64,000 nt of DNA from Echinicola strongylocentroti. GTDB lineage: Bacteria > Bacteroidota > Bacteroidia > Cytophagales > Cyclobacteriaceae. The first letter of the stretch is position 1. Every line of letters starts with the position of its first letter. The stretch spans positions 496,001-560,000 of the forward strand of contig NZ_CP030041.1 in NCBI RefSeq assembly GCF_003260975.1, written 5' to 3'. The notes beneath the pieces are model-generated. The model was not told the origin of the DNA. It was given only the letters and a program-made list of their open reading frames with translations, and did no database searches. Positions 16,242 to 24,169 of the stretch are shown here, piece by piece. The position numbers and the translations under genes are program-made.

Positions 16242-16832
16242 ATGGAAGAAATGGACATCGACAAACTTGGATTCTTTATAGAGGAAGACATCTTCCTGAT
16301 CCCAGAAGACGCCAAAGAGATACTATTGGCCGATAAATTCAAGGATTATTCGGACGATTTACCTGAGGATCATTCCACAGCAAGTGAGTCTTTGAGCGAT
16401 GGATCTTCACCTGAACAGGCACAGCCCAATGAGGAATCCGGTGCATCAGTAGCCTTGACCTATGAAGGAGACTTTGAAAAAAGCCTACTGGTAATCCATC
16501 AGGACAGTCCTCTAAGTGAAGAGCTAAAAGGCTTTTTGCTAAAAATACTCAGGGCAGTATCCTATTCCCTAAAAGATATTGCGTTGGTATCTGCTTCCCA
16601 AGTGAGTAGCTTGCCTGTCAATACTGTCCAGCAACTCAACCCCCACAAAATCCTGGTATTTGGCAGCTTGAACCATCCTATCATCCAACAAAAAGAAAAC
16701 AATTATGAAATCAGCAGTGATGGTGAGGTAGAATACCTATTTGCAGATAGCCTACCTGTCATCTTTGAAGACCAAAACCTCAAGAAAAATCTATGGAACA
16801 GTCTTCAGGCATTTTTCAATATCAATAAGTAA
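16242..16832 (+). CDS. Uncharacterised acidic protein
   Basis: About 196 residues from the ATG at 16242; a GTG at 16188 would add 18 residues and an ATG at 16251 would remove three. The N-terminal block (IDKLGFFIEEDIFLIPED) is followed by an acidic, low-complexity linker (DHSTASESLSDGSSPEQAQP) and a compact domain with alternating strands and helices (SLLVIHQDSPLSEELKGFLL, then PHKILVFGSLNHPI and VEYLFADSLPVIFED). It ends KKNLWNSLQAFFN. The layout loosely recalls DNA polymerase III psi (HolD), but no diagnostic residue supports this. The next gene starts 2 bp after its stop. Confidence 0.7.
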   Translation: MEEMDIDKLGFFIEEDIFLIPEDAKEILLADKFKDYSDDLPEDHSTASESLSDGSSPEQAQPNEESGASVALTYEGDFEKSLLVIHQDSPLSEELKGFLLKILRAVSYSLKDIALVSASQVSSLPVNTVQQLNPHKILVFGSLNHPIIQQKENNYEISSDGEVEYLFADSLPVIFEDQNLKKNLWNSLQAFFNINK

Positions 16833-16834
16833 AA

Positions 16835-17158
16835 ATGGATAACGAACACCAATTACAACTACTCAAAAGATTCAGGATCATAAGTTACGCAGAAGGCATT
16901 TCCTATCTGCTCCTGCTTTTTATAGCGATGCCGCTCAAGTACACAATGGATATGCCTTTGGCTGTCAAATACACGGGCTGGGTGCATGGCATCCTTTTTA
17001 TTGTTTACGTTTATCTGGTATTTCCTACCAGAAGAGGCCTTAACTGGACATTTCGTCGGACGCTATTTGCATTGATTGCATCTGTTTTGCCTTTTGGTCC
17101 TTTTCTATTTGACAGGAAATTGCGACAACAAGGTCATAAGATAGAAGACCAAGCCTAA
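16835..17158 (+). CDS. DUF3817-family membrane protein
   Basis: A 107-residue inner-membrane protein with three hydrophobic segments. The pattern FRIISYAEGISYLLLLFIAM, then KYTGWVHGILFIVYVYLV, and ALIASVLPFGPFLFDRKL at the end, is characteristic of DUF3817 (YdzA-like integral membrane family). The conserved glutamate of the first helix (AEG) and the histidine (VHG) are present. The function of the family is unknown. It is packed between the acidic unknown protein (2 bp) and the kinase-like protein (16 bp), indicating one transcription unit. Confidence 0.85.
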   Translation: MDNEHQLQLLKRFRIISYAEGISYLLLLFIAMPLKYTMDMPLAVKYTGWVHGILFIVYVYLVFPTRRGLNWTFRRTLFALIASVLPFGPFLFDRKLRQQGHKIEDQA

Positions 17159-17174
17159 AAAACCATAAAGTACC

Positions 17175-18191
17175 ATGATCGAGAAAAAGAAACACATCTA
17201 TCCGATCAGCAGTGGCCTACGAAAGTACCTTATCAAATACGGAAGAGAAGTCGATATTCCGGTACATTACCAGGAGTTGCTTCGGTTCATGAGCTCCATT
17301 TCCCTTTATGACTCCAAAGGGAACGATACACTTTGGGAAACGGTATTTTATAATGAACAAGACCGTGAGGACATTCATTATAATCTAAAAAAAATCTATG
17401 CCATCCTCAAAGCTGAAGGTGACATGAGCGTCATGCAACACCTCTACGTGGACAGGGTGGACCTGTGTATGTACGGCAACACCAAACCTTTCCGCGTGCG
17501 GATCGTCAATCGCATCAATGATAATTTCGACTATTTTTATGTAAAAACAGCAGATGCTTCACGGGTATATGGGCTGGAGCTCGAACACCTCCTCTCCCCC
17601 AACCGGATAAGCTACTTGGTCTATCAGAATACATTGATAGAAGAACATATCGCTGGCATCCCTGGGGAACAGTTTATGAGGCAGTACACCAACGATCCCT
17701 TGCTGAACCCAATCCGTATTTCAAAAGAATTTGTAAAATTCAATGAGCGGTGTTTTGTTCGCCTTTTGGGTGACATGCATTCCTCAAACTTTGTGGTAGA
17801 CGTAACGCCCGATTTTGAAGAAATCCACTATCGCATCAGGGCCATTGATTTTGATCAACAGTCCTATGAGGGGCGAAAAACCGTCTACCTTCCCCAATAT
17901 TACAAGCAAAACAATACACTTATCCAGATGGGCATCAAACACATCACTCCTGAGTCGATGGCCCAATACCAGCGCGAAGAGCGTGCATTGATCGCTTTTA
18001 GGCTGAAGACCTCTACCATGGAAATCGAAGATATCCTTTACAGTATGGAAAGGGATATCATTGCGCCCGCCGAAAATGTGGAGAGCTTGAAAGAAGACCT
18101 TGCCAAACACTATAAAACCTCTGTTTTTTTGGGCTGTAACAACATGGGTGAAATCCTTCGTCTTAGCTTGAGGCAGGTTCTTCATAAATAG
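17175..18191 (+). CDS. Uncharacterised protein with a kinase/APH-like signature
   Basis: A 338-residue cytosolic protein. A catalytic-loop-like motif LLGDMHSSNFVV has the D-x-H-x-x-N spacing of aminoglycoside phosphotransferase and protein-kinase-like enzymes. About 20 residues later RAIDFDQQS matches the metal-binding aspartate (DFD/DFG). Upstream, FYVKTADASRVYGLELEHLL could supply the beta-3 lysine and helix-C glutamate, and IEEHIAGIPGEQF resembles a hinge. This suggests an atypical kinase fold of unknown substrate; the N-terminal 90 residues are helical and unassigned. It is last in the unit with DUF3817 and ends in a stem-loop. The family is not recognised by name. Confidence 0.6.
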   Translation: MIEKKKHIYPISSGLRKYLIKYGREVDIPVHYQELLRFMSSISLYDSKGNDTLWETVFYNEQDREDIHYNLKKIYAILKAEGDMSVMQHLYVDRVDLCMYGNTKPFRVRIVNRINDNFDYFYVKTADASRVYGLELEHLLSPNRISYLVYQNTLIEEHIAGIPGEQFMRQYTNDPLLNPIRISKEFVKFNERCFVRLLGDMHSSNFVVDVTPDFEEIHYRIRAIDFDQQSYEGRKTVYLPQYYKQNNTLIQMGIKHITPESMAQYQREERALIAFRLKTSTMEIEDILYSMERDIIAPAENVESLKEDLAKHYKTSVFLGCNNMGEILRLSLRQVLHK

Positions 18192-18210
18192 GAAAAGCCT
18201 ATTGATTTTT
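18187..18210 (+). terminator. Intrinsic terminator after the kinase-like gene
   Basis: AATAGG (18187-18192) pairs with CCTATT (18198-18203) over a 5-base loop and is followed by GATTTTT. The stem overlaps the stop codon of the upstream gene. Confidence 0.55.
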
Positions 18211-18608
18211 GAAATATTGGGGGACTTGAATTCCCTTATGCCCTATGTGAATAGCACAGACATTATTAAGGATAATCCGGGGTAAACTAAAAAGTGGGGA
18301 AGAAAGAAGACTGGCAAGTCTATCTGAGGGATTTGGACAGCAACTCATCCAGACAAGTTATTTTTACCAATATCAATTCCAAATTGATATTAAATCAAAA
18401 CAATACCGCATCCCTGCTGGTTGAATTACGTATAAAATAAGTAATACTTGGCACAGAATATGTTTTAAAATAAGCAGCTAAGACAAGATGAAATCAGAAG
18501 GATTTTCACCTGTTTTACATTGCTAGCCATTTTCATTTCGAAACTGGCCAATGACACAAATTTTAGTTTAGTTAATCATTAACGTTTAATTTTAAAACCA
18601 TCACAACT
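18211..18608. other. Gene-free spacer before dps
   Basis: No gene is recognised. ATAATCCGGGGTAAAC at 18272-18287 resembles the end of the 177-bp MITE-like element and may be a worn remnant. The A/T-rich 100 bp just before dps should contain its promoter, but no clear -33/-7 pair was found. Confidence 0.35.
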
Positions 18609-19097
18609 ATGATTACTTCAGAAAAAAGAGTTTTTAAGAAATTAGGTTATAACGCCGAAGAATCGGAAAAAATCGTAAAATCCCTTAATAAATTACTGGC
18701 CAATTATCACGTACACTACCAAAAGCTCAGGAACTTCCACTGGAATGTTACCGGAGGGGACTTCTTTGACCTGCACGAGAAATTTGAGGAACTGTACACG
18801 GAGTCTTTCGAGAATATCGACTTGATCGCCGAGAGAATCAGGATCTTCGGCATGACGCCACTCAGTTTGATCAAAGACTACTTGGAGCATTCCGATATTA
18901 CTGAAGTGGGCACAGACTTACCATCTGATGAAATGGTAAAAGAAGTCCTCAAAGACTTCGAAGTATTAGCAGAAAACATGAATGAATGTGCAGAAAGTGT
19001 AGCAGAGCTAGGTGATTCCGCTACAGAGGACATGCTGATTGCCATGATCAAGAGCATTGAGCTGCACCACTGGATGCTGACATCATTTCTTAAGTAA
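18609..19097 (+). CDS. dps: Dps/ferritin-like DNA-protecting protein
   Basis: A 162-residue member of the Dps mini-ferritin family, which forms dodecamers that oxidise and store iron and protect DNA from peroxide. The ferroxidase-centre motif is visible as YHVHYQKLRNFHWNVTGGDF followed by FDLHEKFEELYTESFENID, giving the intersubunit H, H, D and E ligands. It continues with LIAERIRIFGMTPL and ends in a helix with HHWML. The short N-terminus with several lysines could bind DNA. It is monocistronic, with a strong terminator 30 bp downstream. Oxidative-stress control is expected for the family, but no operator is recognised. Confidence 0.93.
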   Translation: MITSEKRVFKKLGYNAEESEKIVKSLNKLLANYHVHYQKLRNFHWNVTGGDFFDLHEKFEELYTESFENIDLIAERIRIFGMTPLSLIKDYLEHSDITEVGTDLPSDEMVKEVLKDFEVLAENMNECAESVAELGDSATEDMLIAMIKSIELHHWMLTSFLK

Positions 19098-19126
19098 TTA
19101 ACAAAACAGCGTAGAATTAACACCAT

Positions 19127-19164
19127 AAAAAAATCCCCGATCTAAACTGATCGGGGATTTTTTT
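19127..19164. terminator. Bidirectional terminator between dps and ppc
   Basis: A strong palindrome, AAAAAATCCCCGATC-TAAACT-GATCGGGGATTTTTTT, ends in an A-tract on one side and a T-tract on the other. It serves both converging genes. Confidence 0.9.
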
Positions 19165-19186
19165 ATGTATCGGTCATTGATAAATC

Positions 19187-21736
19187 TTACGCCGCATTCC
19201 TTGCTGCGTTGATAATACCAAACATGGTTCTTAGAACCAGTTTCTGCAAGACCGTATCTTCCTTACCCGTTTCCAGCATTTCTTGAATAGCATACTGTTG
19301 GATGGTGATGAGTGGCAATACTATCTTTTCCCGAATCTCTATAGACTGGCTACTTACTGCATTGTCTTCCAGTAACTCATTCATCCCTGAGATCTCCAGT
19401 ATCTTCTTGAATGACTGCTGATATTCTGAATGCATCAGCTCCCAGAAACCGCCATATTCCTTATCGTCTTTTAGATAAGCCGTGGCTGGATAGTAGGATT
19501 TAGCGAGTGACTGCATGGAGTTGCCCATCAGCGAACGGAAGAAAAGGGAATCTTGGTAAAGCTTGGTCACCTGATCCTTTTTGCCTCTTTTTTCCATTTC
19601 CGTGATGGCCTTGCCCACTCCGTAAAAACCTGGAATATTTTGCTTCATCTGTGCCCATGATCCTACAAAAGGAATGGCTCTCAGGTCTTCAAACTTCATG
19701 GCCTCCCCTTTGCTTCTCTTCAGTGGTCTCGAACCGATATTGGTCTTACCAAAGAACTTGAGCGGGGTTACTTTTTCTAAGTAGGACACAAACTGTGGAT
19801 GGCTCTTAAACTCCTTATACGCCTGATAACTGATATCGGCCATTTCATCGATCAACGCCCTCTGGTCATCAGTCAGCCTGTTTTCTTCGGTTGGGTACAA
19901 GTGATTCTCCAATCCAGCACTGAGCAATTGCTCCAAGTTATAGGTACAAGAAACCGGCTTGCCATAGTTGGCGCTAATGGTTTGTCCCTGAATGGTCACT
20001 TGGATTTCTTCATTTTCTACTTGGTCACCCAGCGAAGCGTAGAAGTTGTGCATGTTTCCGCCACCTCTGGCAGGAGGTCCACCCCTACCATCAAAGAACA
20101 CCACGCTCACTTCATACTTTCTGGAAGCGTTGGTAAGCTCTTCCTTGGCACGCAAAATAGACCAGTTGGCTCGGATATAGCCACCGTCTTTGGTACCATC
20201 GGAGAAGCCTAACATAATGCTTTGCTTTTTGCCTCTTGCCTTCAGGTGTGCAGCATATACTTTGTTGGAATAAAGTCGCTCCATGATTTCCGGCGCTGCT
20301 GCCAAGTCATCGATGGTTTCAAAAAGCGGTACGATATCCAACTTCAGGTCTCCCTTCGGAGCCAGTGTAAGCTTATTCAACTGGTACACTTGAAGTATGT
20401 GTAGCTCTGATTGGCAATTGGAAATAATATATCGATGTAGCCCTTCGCTACCATTATTATCCTGCACATAGCTGATAGAGGCTATACTTTCGAGCATTTC
20501 CTGATGAAACTCATCCTTCAGTGACTTCGGATTTGGCAATTCCTTGAAAGAAAGAATCGTATTGATCTGCTCCTCCTCATTACCTTCCTGGTATTTTTTC
20601 AACGCATCTTTTCCTTGGGTCACTTCGATGATTTCTTCCCATAGCGCTGCGTGTTTTCTACTGTCTTGGCGCATGTCCATGGATGCAAAATAAAATCCAA
20701 ACACATTCACCTTCAGGATAAACTCATCCAGAATATCCAAGAACAGTCCATCATGCGATTCGATAATGATCTCTCTGGCTTTCAAAAGAATCTTCAACAA
20801 GTCCTCTTTTGACTTCAATACTTTTTCTCCTCCATAAAGGGTTTTGTAAATACCGTTTTCGGCCTCCAGCATCAGGGACTCTACCCCTTTGAAGGTCATT
20901 CTCCTTCTCACCTTCCTGACATCCCGGTACAGACACCTAAGAATAGTTTCCTGCAACTTATCAGCCACATCCATGGTGATTTGATGTGTCACGAACGGGT
21001 TACCGTCACGGTCGCCACCTGGCCAAAAGCCGACCTTGAGCAGGTCAGGGTTATCCCATTCATGAAGAGGGATGTCAAGCCTTCTAAGCACCCTGGCCAT
21101 GATATCCGGGATACTCTTGTAGAATACATGCTCTAAAAACCAGCACAAGCTGACTGCTTCCTCATAAGGAGACGGTTTTTCTTTATTGATAAAGGCCGTC
21201 TTGCCCAACTGCCTCAGCAAAGCATCGATGCTGCCCAAATCATCCTTACGGATAGCCGATTCCAGATCAGTAATGATGGCCAATACATTGCCAGGATAAA
21301 ACTGCGTAGGGTGGGCCGTCAGGGTAAGACGAATGGAGAAAGTCCTTAACTTCTCGATCAGCTCTGCCTTCTTCTTATCTGTTTCCACCCTGGAAATCAA
21401 CGCGTTCATGGTACCTTTACCTTTCACATCGTTGATTTTTTCAAATGCAGCATCTTCAATAGAGTCAAAAAGAACAACCTGTCTTTCTACATATTGAACC
21501 AGCTGAAACAGTAAATTGTGTTTTTCCTTGGATGAATCAGAGGCCAACATGCCTTCAAAAAATGAATTGATAATCTCTTTTGGGGTTTTCCCCTCAGTGA
21601 AGCCTTTCTTGCATTCAGAAGACAAGATCGGGAGCAAAGTCCCTGTCCTATAAATGTCATCAAATGGCAGGTCTAGAAATAAACTGTTGTAAATGGTAAA
21701 CCGTTTGGCTACTTCAGTCTGGTAGGTATTTGACAT
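19187..21736 (-). CDS. ppc: Phosphoenolpyruvate carboxylase
   Basis: An 849-residue enzyme that carboxylates PEP to oxaloacetate, replenishing the TCA cycle. Recognisable blocks are LTLTAHPTQFYPGNVLAI (active-site histidine region), FWPGGDRDGNPFVT, VFGFYFASMDMRQDS, IMLGFSDGTKDGGYIRANW, FFDGRGGPPARGGG and TNIGSRPLKRS. Several positions differ from the well-known enterobacterial enzyme: HPTQ instead of HPTE, DGRGG instead of HGRGG, and a C-terminus RNAA instead of RNTG. These are probably lineage variants, but they touch residues regarded as catalytic or regulatory. It is transcribed alone and terminates at the shared stem-loop. Confidence 0.93.
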   Translation of the reverse strand: MSNTYQTEVAKRFTIYNSLFLDLPFDDIYRTGTLLPILSSECKKGFTEGKTPKEIINSFFEGMLASDSSKEKHNLLFQLVQYVERQVVLFDSIEDAAFEKINDVKGKGTMNALISRVETDKKKAELIEKLRTFSIRLTLTAHPTQFYPGNVLAIITDLESAIRKDDLGSIDALLRQLGKTAFINKEKPSPYEEAVSLCWFLEHVFYKSIPDIMARVLRRLDIPLHEWDNPDLLKVGFWPGGDRDGNPFVTHQITMDVADKLQETILRCLYRDVRKVRRRMTFKGVESLMLEAENGIYKTLYGGEKVLKSKEDLLKILLKAREIIIESHDGLFLDILDEFILKVNVFGFYFASMDMRQDSRKHAALWEEIIEVTQGKDALKKYQEGNEEEQINTILSFKELPNPKSLKDEFHQEMLESIASISYVQDNNGSEGLHRYIISNCQSELHILQVYQLNKLTLAPKGDLKLDIVPLFETIDDLAAAPEIMERLYSNKVYAAHLKARGKKQSIMLGFSDGTKDGGYIRANWSILRAKEELTNASRKYEVSVVFFDGRGGPPARGGGNMHNFYASLGDQVENEEIQVTIQGQTISANYGKPVSCTYNLEQLLSAGLENHLYPTEENRLTDDQRALIDEMADISYQAYKEFKSHPQFVSYLEKVTPLKFFGKTNIGSRPLKRSKGEAMKFEDLRAIPFVGSWAQMKQNIPGFYGVGKAITEMEKRGKKDQVTKLYQDSLFFRSLMGNSMQSLAKSYYPATAYLKDDKEYGGFWELMHSEYQQSFKKILEISGMNELLEDNAVSSQSIEIREKIVLPLITIQQYAIQEMLETGKEDTVLQKLVLRTMFGIINAARNAA

Positions 21737-22009
21737 GGTCTAAGGTTACTTTTTTTGAAAATTTTAATTTAATCAAAATATCTGTAAATAAAAACATTTT
21801 AATCAAAAACATCCCTAATTTACAATGAATAATTCACAAAAACACGATCTTTATTGATTATTTTATAAAAAAAAGCAGGTTTTACCGATGAATCAACAAA
21901 ACATTGCTTGTTTTATTTTATTATTCAAATCAGCCTAGAAATTCCTTCCTTGCATGCCGAGCCACCAACACACAGATTATCAATCCTATGCAAATTAGCA
22001 TAAAAACCT

Positions 22010-23245
22010 ATGGAATCATTAATAAATAATATTTACCTTCATCAAACAAAAAACACTTTACAAATCGTGAAATCACCCTCCTATATCTTGCTTTTGTGTA
22101 TTATGGTCACACTCTATTCATGTGGGTCCACCACCCATGAAAACGCCAAGCAATCAGCTACGGAAACTCAGCCCACTCCTATCTCCTTCTGGCTGGGCAC
22201 TTACACTTCAAAACCGGATGAAGGCTTTCATCTGATCAATTTTTATCCTGAAAGCCACACTTTTGATTCTGTGCTGATACAAAGCGACATTAACAACCCT
22301 TCCTTTGTGATCTCCAATCAAAAAAGGGATTTGGTTTTTGCCGTGCAGGAAGAAGGAGGGGAAAAAGGAGGCAGTGTATCTTCTTTCAGGTTTGACCAAG
22401 CAGCCAATACCCTCAAAAAACTCAGCACCAGCTCCACTAAAGGAAGTGGCCCCTGCTATATAACCTTGTCCCCAGATGAAAAATACATTTTCGCTGGCAA
22501 CTACGGGAGTGGCGACTTGGCTGTCTTACCCATCCAAGATGATGGGATGCTGGGCGAAGCTATTCAAACCATTAGTCATTCAGGATCCAGTATCAATCAA
22601 GACCGACAAACTTCCCCGCATGTGCACAGCCTCGTTTTTCACCCTAATGGAAAACAGCTCTTTGTGTCAGACCTAGGAACGGACAAGGTCTATGTCTATG
22701 ATTTTGACCCTAGCAGGGAGCAGCCATTGTCTACTTCTGACCCAAGGCACTTCAGTGTAAAGGCAGGATCAGGCCCTCGTCATTTGATCTTTAATCATAC
22801 AGGTGACAAAATCTACCTCATCCACGAAATGACGTCAGAAGTAGGCCTGTATGATTATAACTTGGATGAAAAAAAGGTCACTTTCTTGGACAGTTATGCG
22901 CTTACACCTCAAGGCTTTAATGGTGAGAAAGGCGCCGCTGAGATAAGGATTTCCAAGGACGGCCAATACCTATACGCCTCTAACCGTGGCGACTCCAATG
23001 AGATCATTGTTTTTAGAATCAACGAACAAACCGGAACACTTGAAAAAATTCAAGCCATCACTTCTGGTGGACTGACCCCTAGGAATTTTGCACTTTCACC
23101 GGATGAAAATTTTGTTTTTGTGGGCAATCAAAACTCAGATGTCATCTTGGCTTATGAAAGAAACCCTCAATCTGGCATTATCAAAAAAACCAATGCTGAA
23201 CTAGCCATTCATCGACCTGTCTATTTCTTTATGTTGGGCAAATAA
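22010..23245 (+). CDS. Lactonase-like seven-bladed beta-propeller lipoprotein
   Basis: A 411-residue protein of the 6-phosphogluconolactonase-like (YbhE/LactonaseDP, PF10282) family. The lipobox is YSCGS. An alternative GTG start at 22067 would give a shorter, better-shaped signal (SPSYILLLCIMVTLYSC). The propeller repeats are visible as GPCYITLSPDEKYIFAGNYG, PHVHSLVFHPNGKQLFVSD, GPRHLIFNHTGDKIYLIHE, AEIRISKDGQYLYASNRGD and TPRNFALSPDENFVFVGNQ. Members hydrolyse lactones or are of unknown role. The lipid anchor places this one at the periplasmic side or cell surface, so a cytosolic pentose-phosphate role is unlikely. It is monocistronic. Confidence 0.85.
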   Translation: MESLINNIYLHQTKNTLQIVKSPSYILLLCIMVTLYSCGSTTHENAKQSATETQPTPISFWLGTYTSKPDEGFHLINFYPESHTFDSVLIQSDINNPSFVISNQKRDLVFAVQEEGGEKGGSVSSFRFDQAANTLKKLSTSSTKGSGPCYITLSPDEKYIFAGNYGSGDLAVLPIQDDGMLGEAIQTISHSGSSINQDRQTSPHVHSLVFHPNGKQLFVSDLGTDKVYVYDFDPSREQPLSTSDPRHFSVKAGSGPRHLIFNHTGDKIYLIHEMTSEVGLYDYNLDEKKVTFLDSYALTPQGFNGEKGAAEIRISKDGQYLYASNRGDSNEIIVFRINEQTGTLEKIQAITSGGLTPRNFALSPDENFVFVGNQNSDVILAYERNPQSGIIKKTNAELAIHRPVYFFMLGK

Positions 23246-23581
23246 CTGCCGATTCTGTAAAAGAAAAAATTTATTTCCCATTGATCAACAAATATTTATT
23301 ACCTAAAACGGACCATAATAAACTTATTTCAGGATTGTTAAAAAATCCGCCAGACCAACTATAACAAAAACAACACCATGCGTATTCAAATATATTAGAA
23401 AAAAAATTACGTATTTAAATAAAAAACATCAATAAAATATTGATCAATAATCTCCATCTGACATGAATTAAACATTAACTGCAATTTAACTTTCAAAAAA
23501 ATATTTTATTCAAATAGTGCAAATGTAAAAACAATCACTACCTTTGATTTATTAATTAAAACATCATTTATTATCATTATT
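23246..23581. promoter_or_regulatory. Upstream region and -7 element of the cold-shock gene
   Basis: This 336-bp A/T-rich spacer contains a perfect -7 element, TACCTTTG, at 23539-23546; the matching -33 element is poor. Transcription would start near 23553, giving a leader of about 30 nt. No open frame of note is present in the spacer. Confidence 0.45.
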
Positions 23582-23773
23582 ATGAACACAGGAAGAGTTA
23601 AATTTTTTAACGAGTCTAAAGGATTCGGATTTATTATTGACGATGAGTCATCAAAAGAGTATTTCGTACACATCACCGGTTTGGTAGATGAAGTTAAAGA
23701 AGATGACGAAGTGACTTTCGACCTTAAAGAAGGAAGAAAGGGTCTTAATGCCGTGAATGTAAAATTATCATAA
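23582..23773 (+). CDS. Cold-shock-domain RNA chaperone (CspA family)
   Basis: A 63-residue single cold-shock domain that binds single-stranded RNA/DNA and melts RNA secondary structure. RNP1 is KGFGFII and RNP2 is YFVHI; the N-terminus TGRVKFFNESKGFGFI is standard. It is slightly shorter than E. coli CspA (70 residues), and the loop DDESSKEYF is acidic, as in Bacteroidota homologues. The gene stands alone with its own promoter and a strong terminator 28 bp downstream. Confidence 0.95.
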   Translation: MNTGRVKFFNESKGFGFIIDDESSKEYFVHITGLVDEVKEDDEVTFDLKEGRKGLNAVNVKLS

Positions 23774-23800
23774 GATATAGCATTTAGTGTCATTATTATG

Positions 23801-23836
23801 AAAGCTATCAGCTCCGGCTGATAGCTTTTTGTTTTT
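23801..23836 (+). terminator. Intrinsic terminator of the cold-shock gene
   Basis: AAAGCTATCAGC-TCCG-GCTGATAGCTTTTT is a near-perfect 12-bp stem followed by GTTTTTTGG. Confidence 0.9.
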
Positions 23837-23941
23837 TGGGTCCTATTGGTAGCGCTTTAACGGATCAAGCGGAAAAGCTGAGGGGCTGATGGGACGCTGA
23901 TGGTGCAGATGATTATGATTTGCGCTGATTTTGTGCTTAAA

Positions 23942-24093
23942 TTGGAAAAGACAAGTAGCATAAAAAAGCCCTGAAAGGGCGTCTCATCCTTAGCCATGGG
24001 CAACACCCATGGTAAACATCAAAAGGTGGTACTGAGCTAAAAGCTCAAATTACGTGGCTCCGCAGCACAGCTGTGGGAACAACTAGTAACCGT
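23942..24093 (+). repeat. REP-like dispersed element, extended copy
   Basis: It begins GGAAAAGACAAGTAGC, then AGCCCTGAAAGGGCGT (hairpin) and CCATGGGCAACACCCATGG (hairpin). Related copies are at 35038-35115 and 35858-35940. The last 70 bp (AAAAGCTCAA, then CAGCACAGCTGTGGGAACAA and CTAGTAACC) has a relative at 43434-43530. A further dispersed motif (TTGCCACAAAGTCTC) follows at about 24121-24135. No gene is present from 23837 to 24169. Confidence 0.65.
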
Positions 24094-24169
24094 TATTGTG
24101 TCTTAGTGACCTACTTTTTTTTGCCACAAAGTCTCGAAGGCAGCAAGACAGGCTACCCCTTACCTGCTG

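Noticed and set aside
18211..18608. Possible small RNA or tRNA before dps
   Set aside because: No cloverleaf or conserved tRNA box was found by eye, and only a faint repeat remnant is visible.
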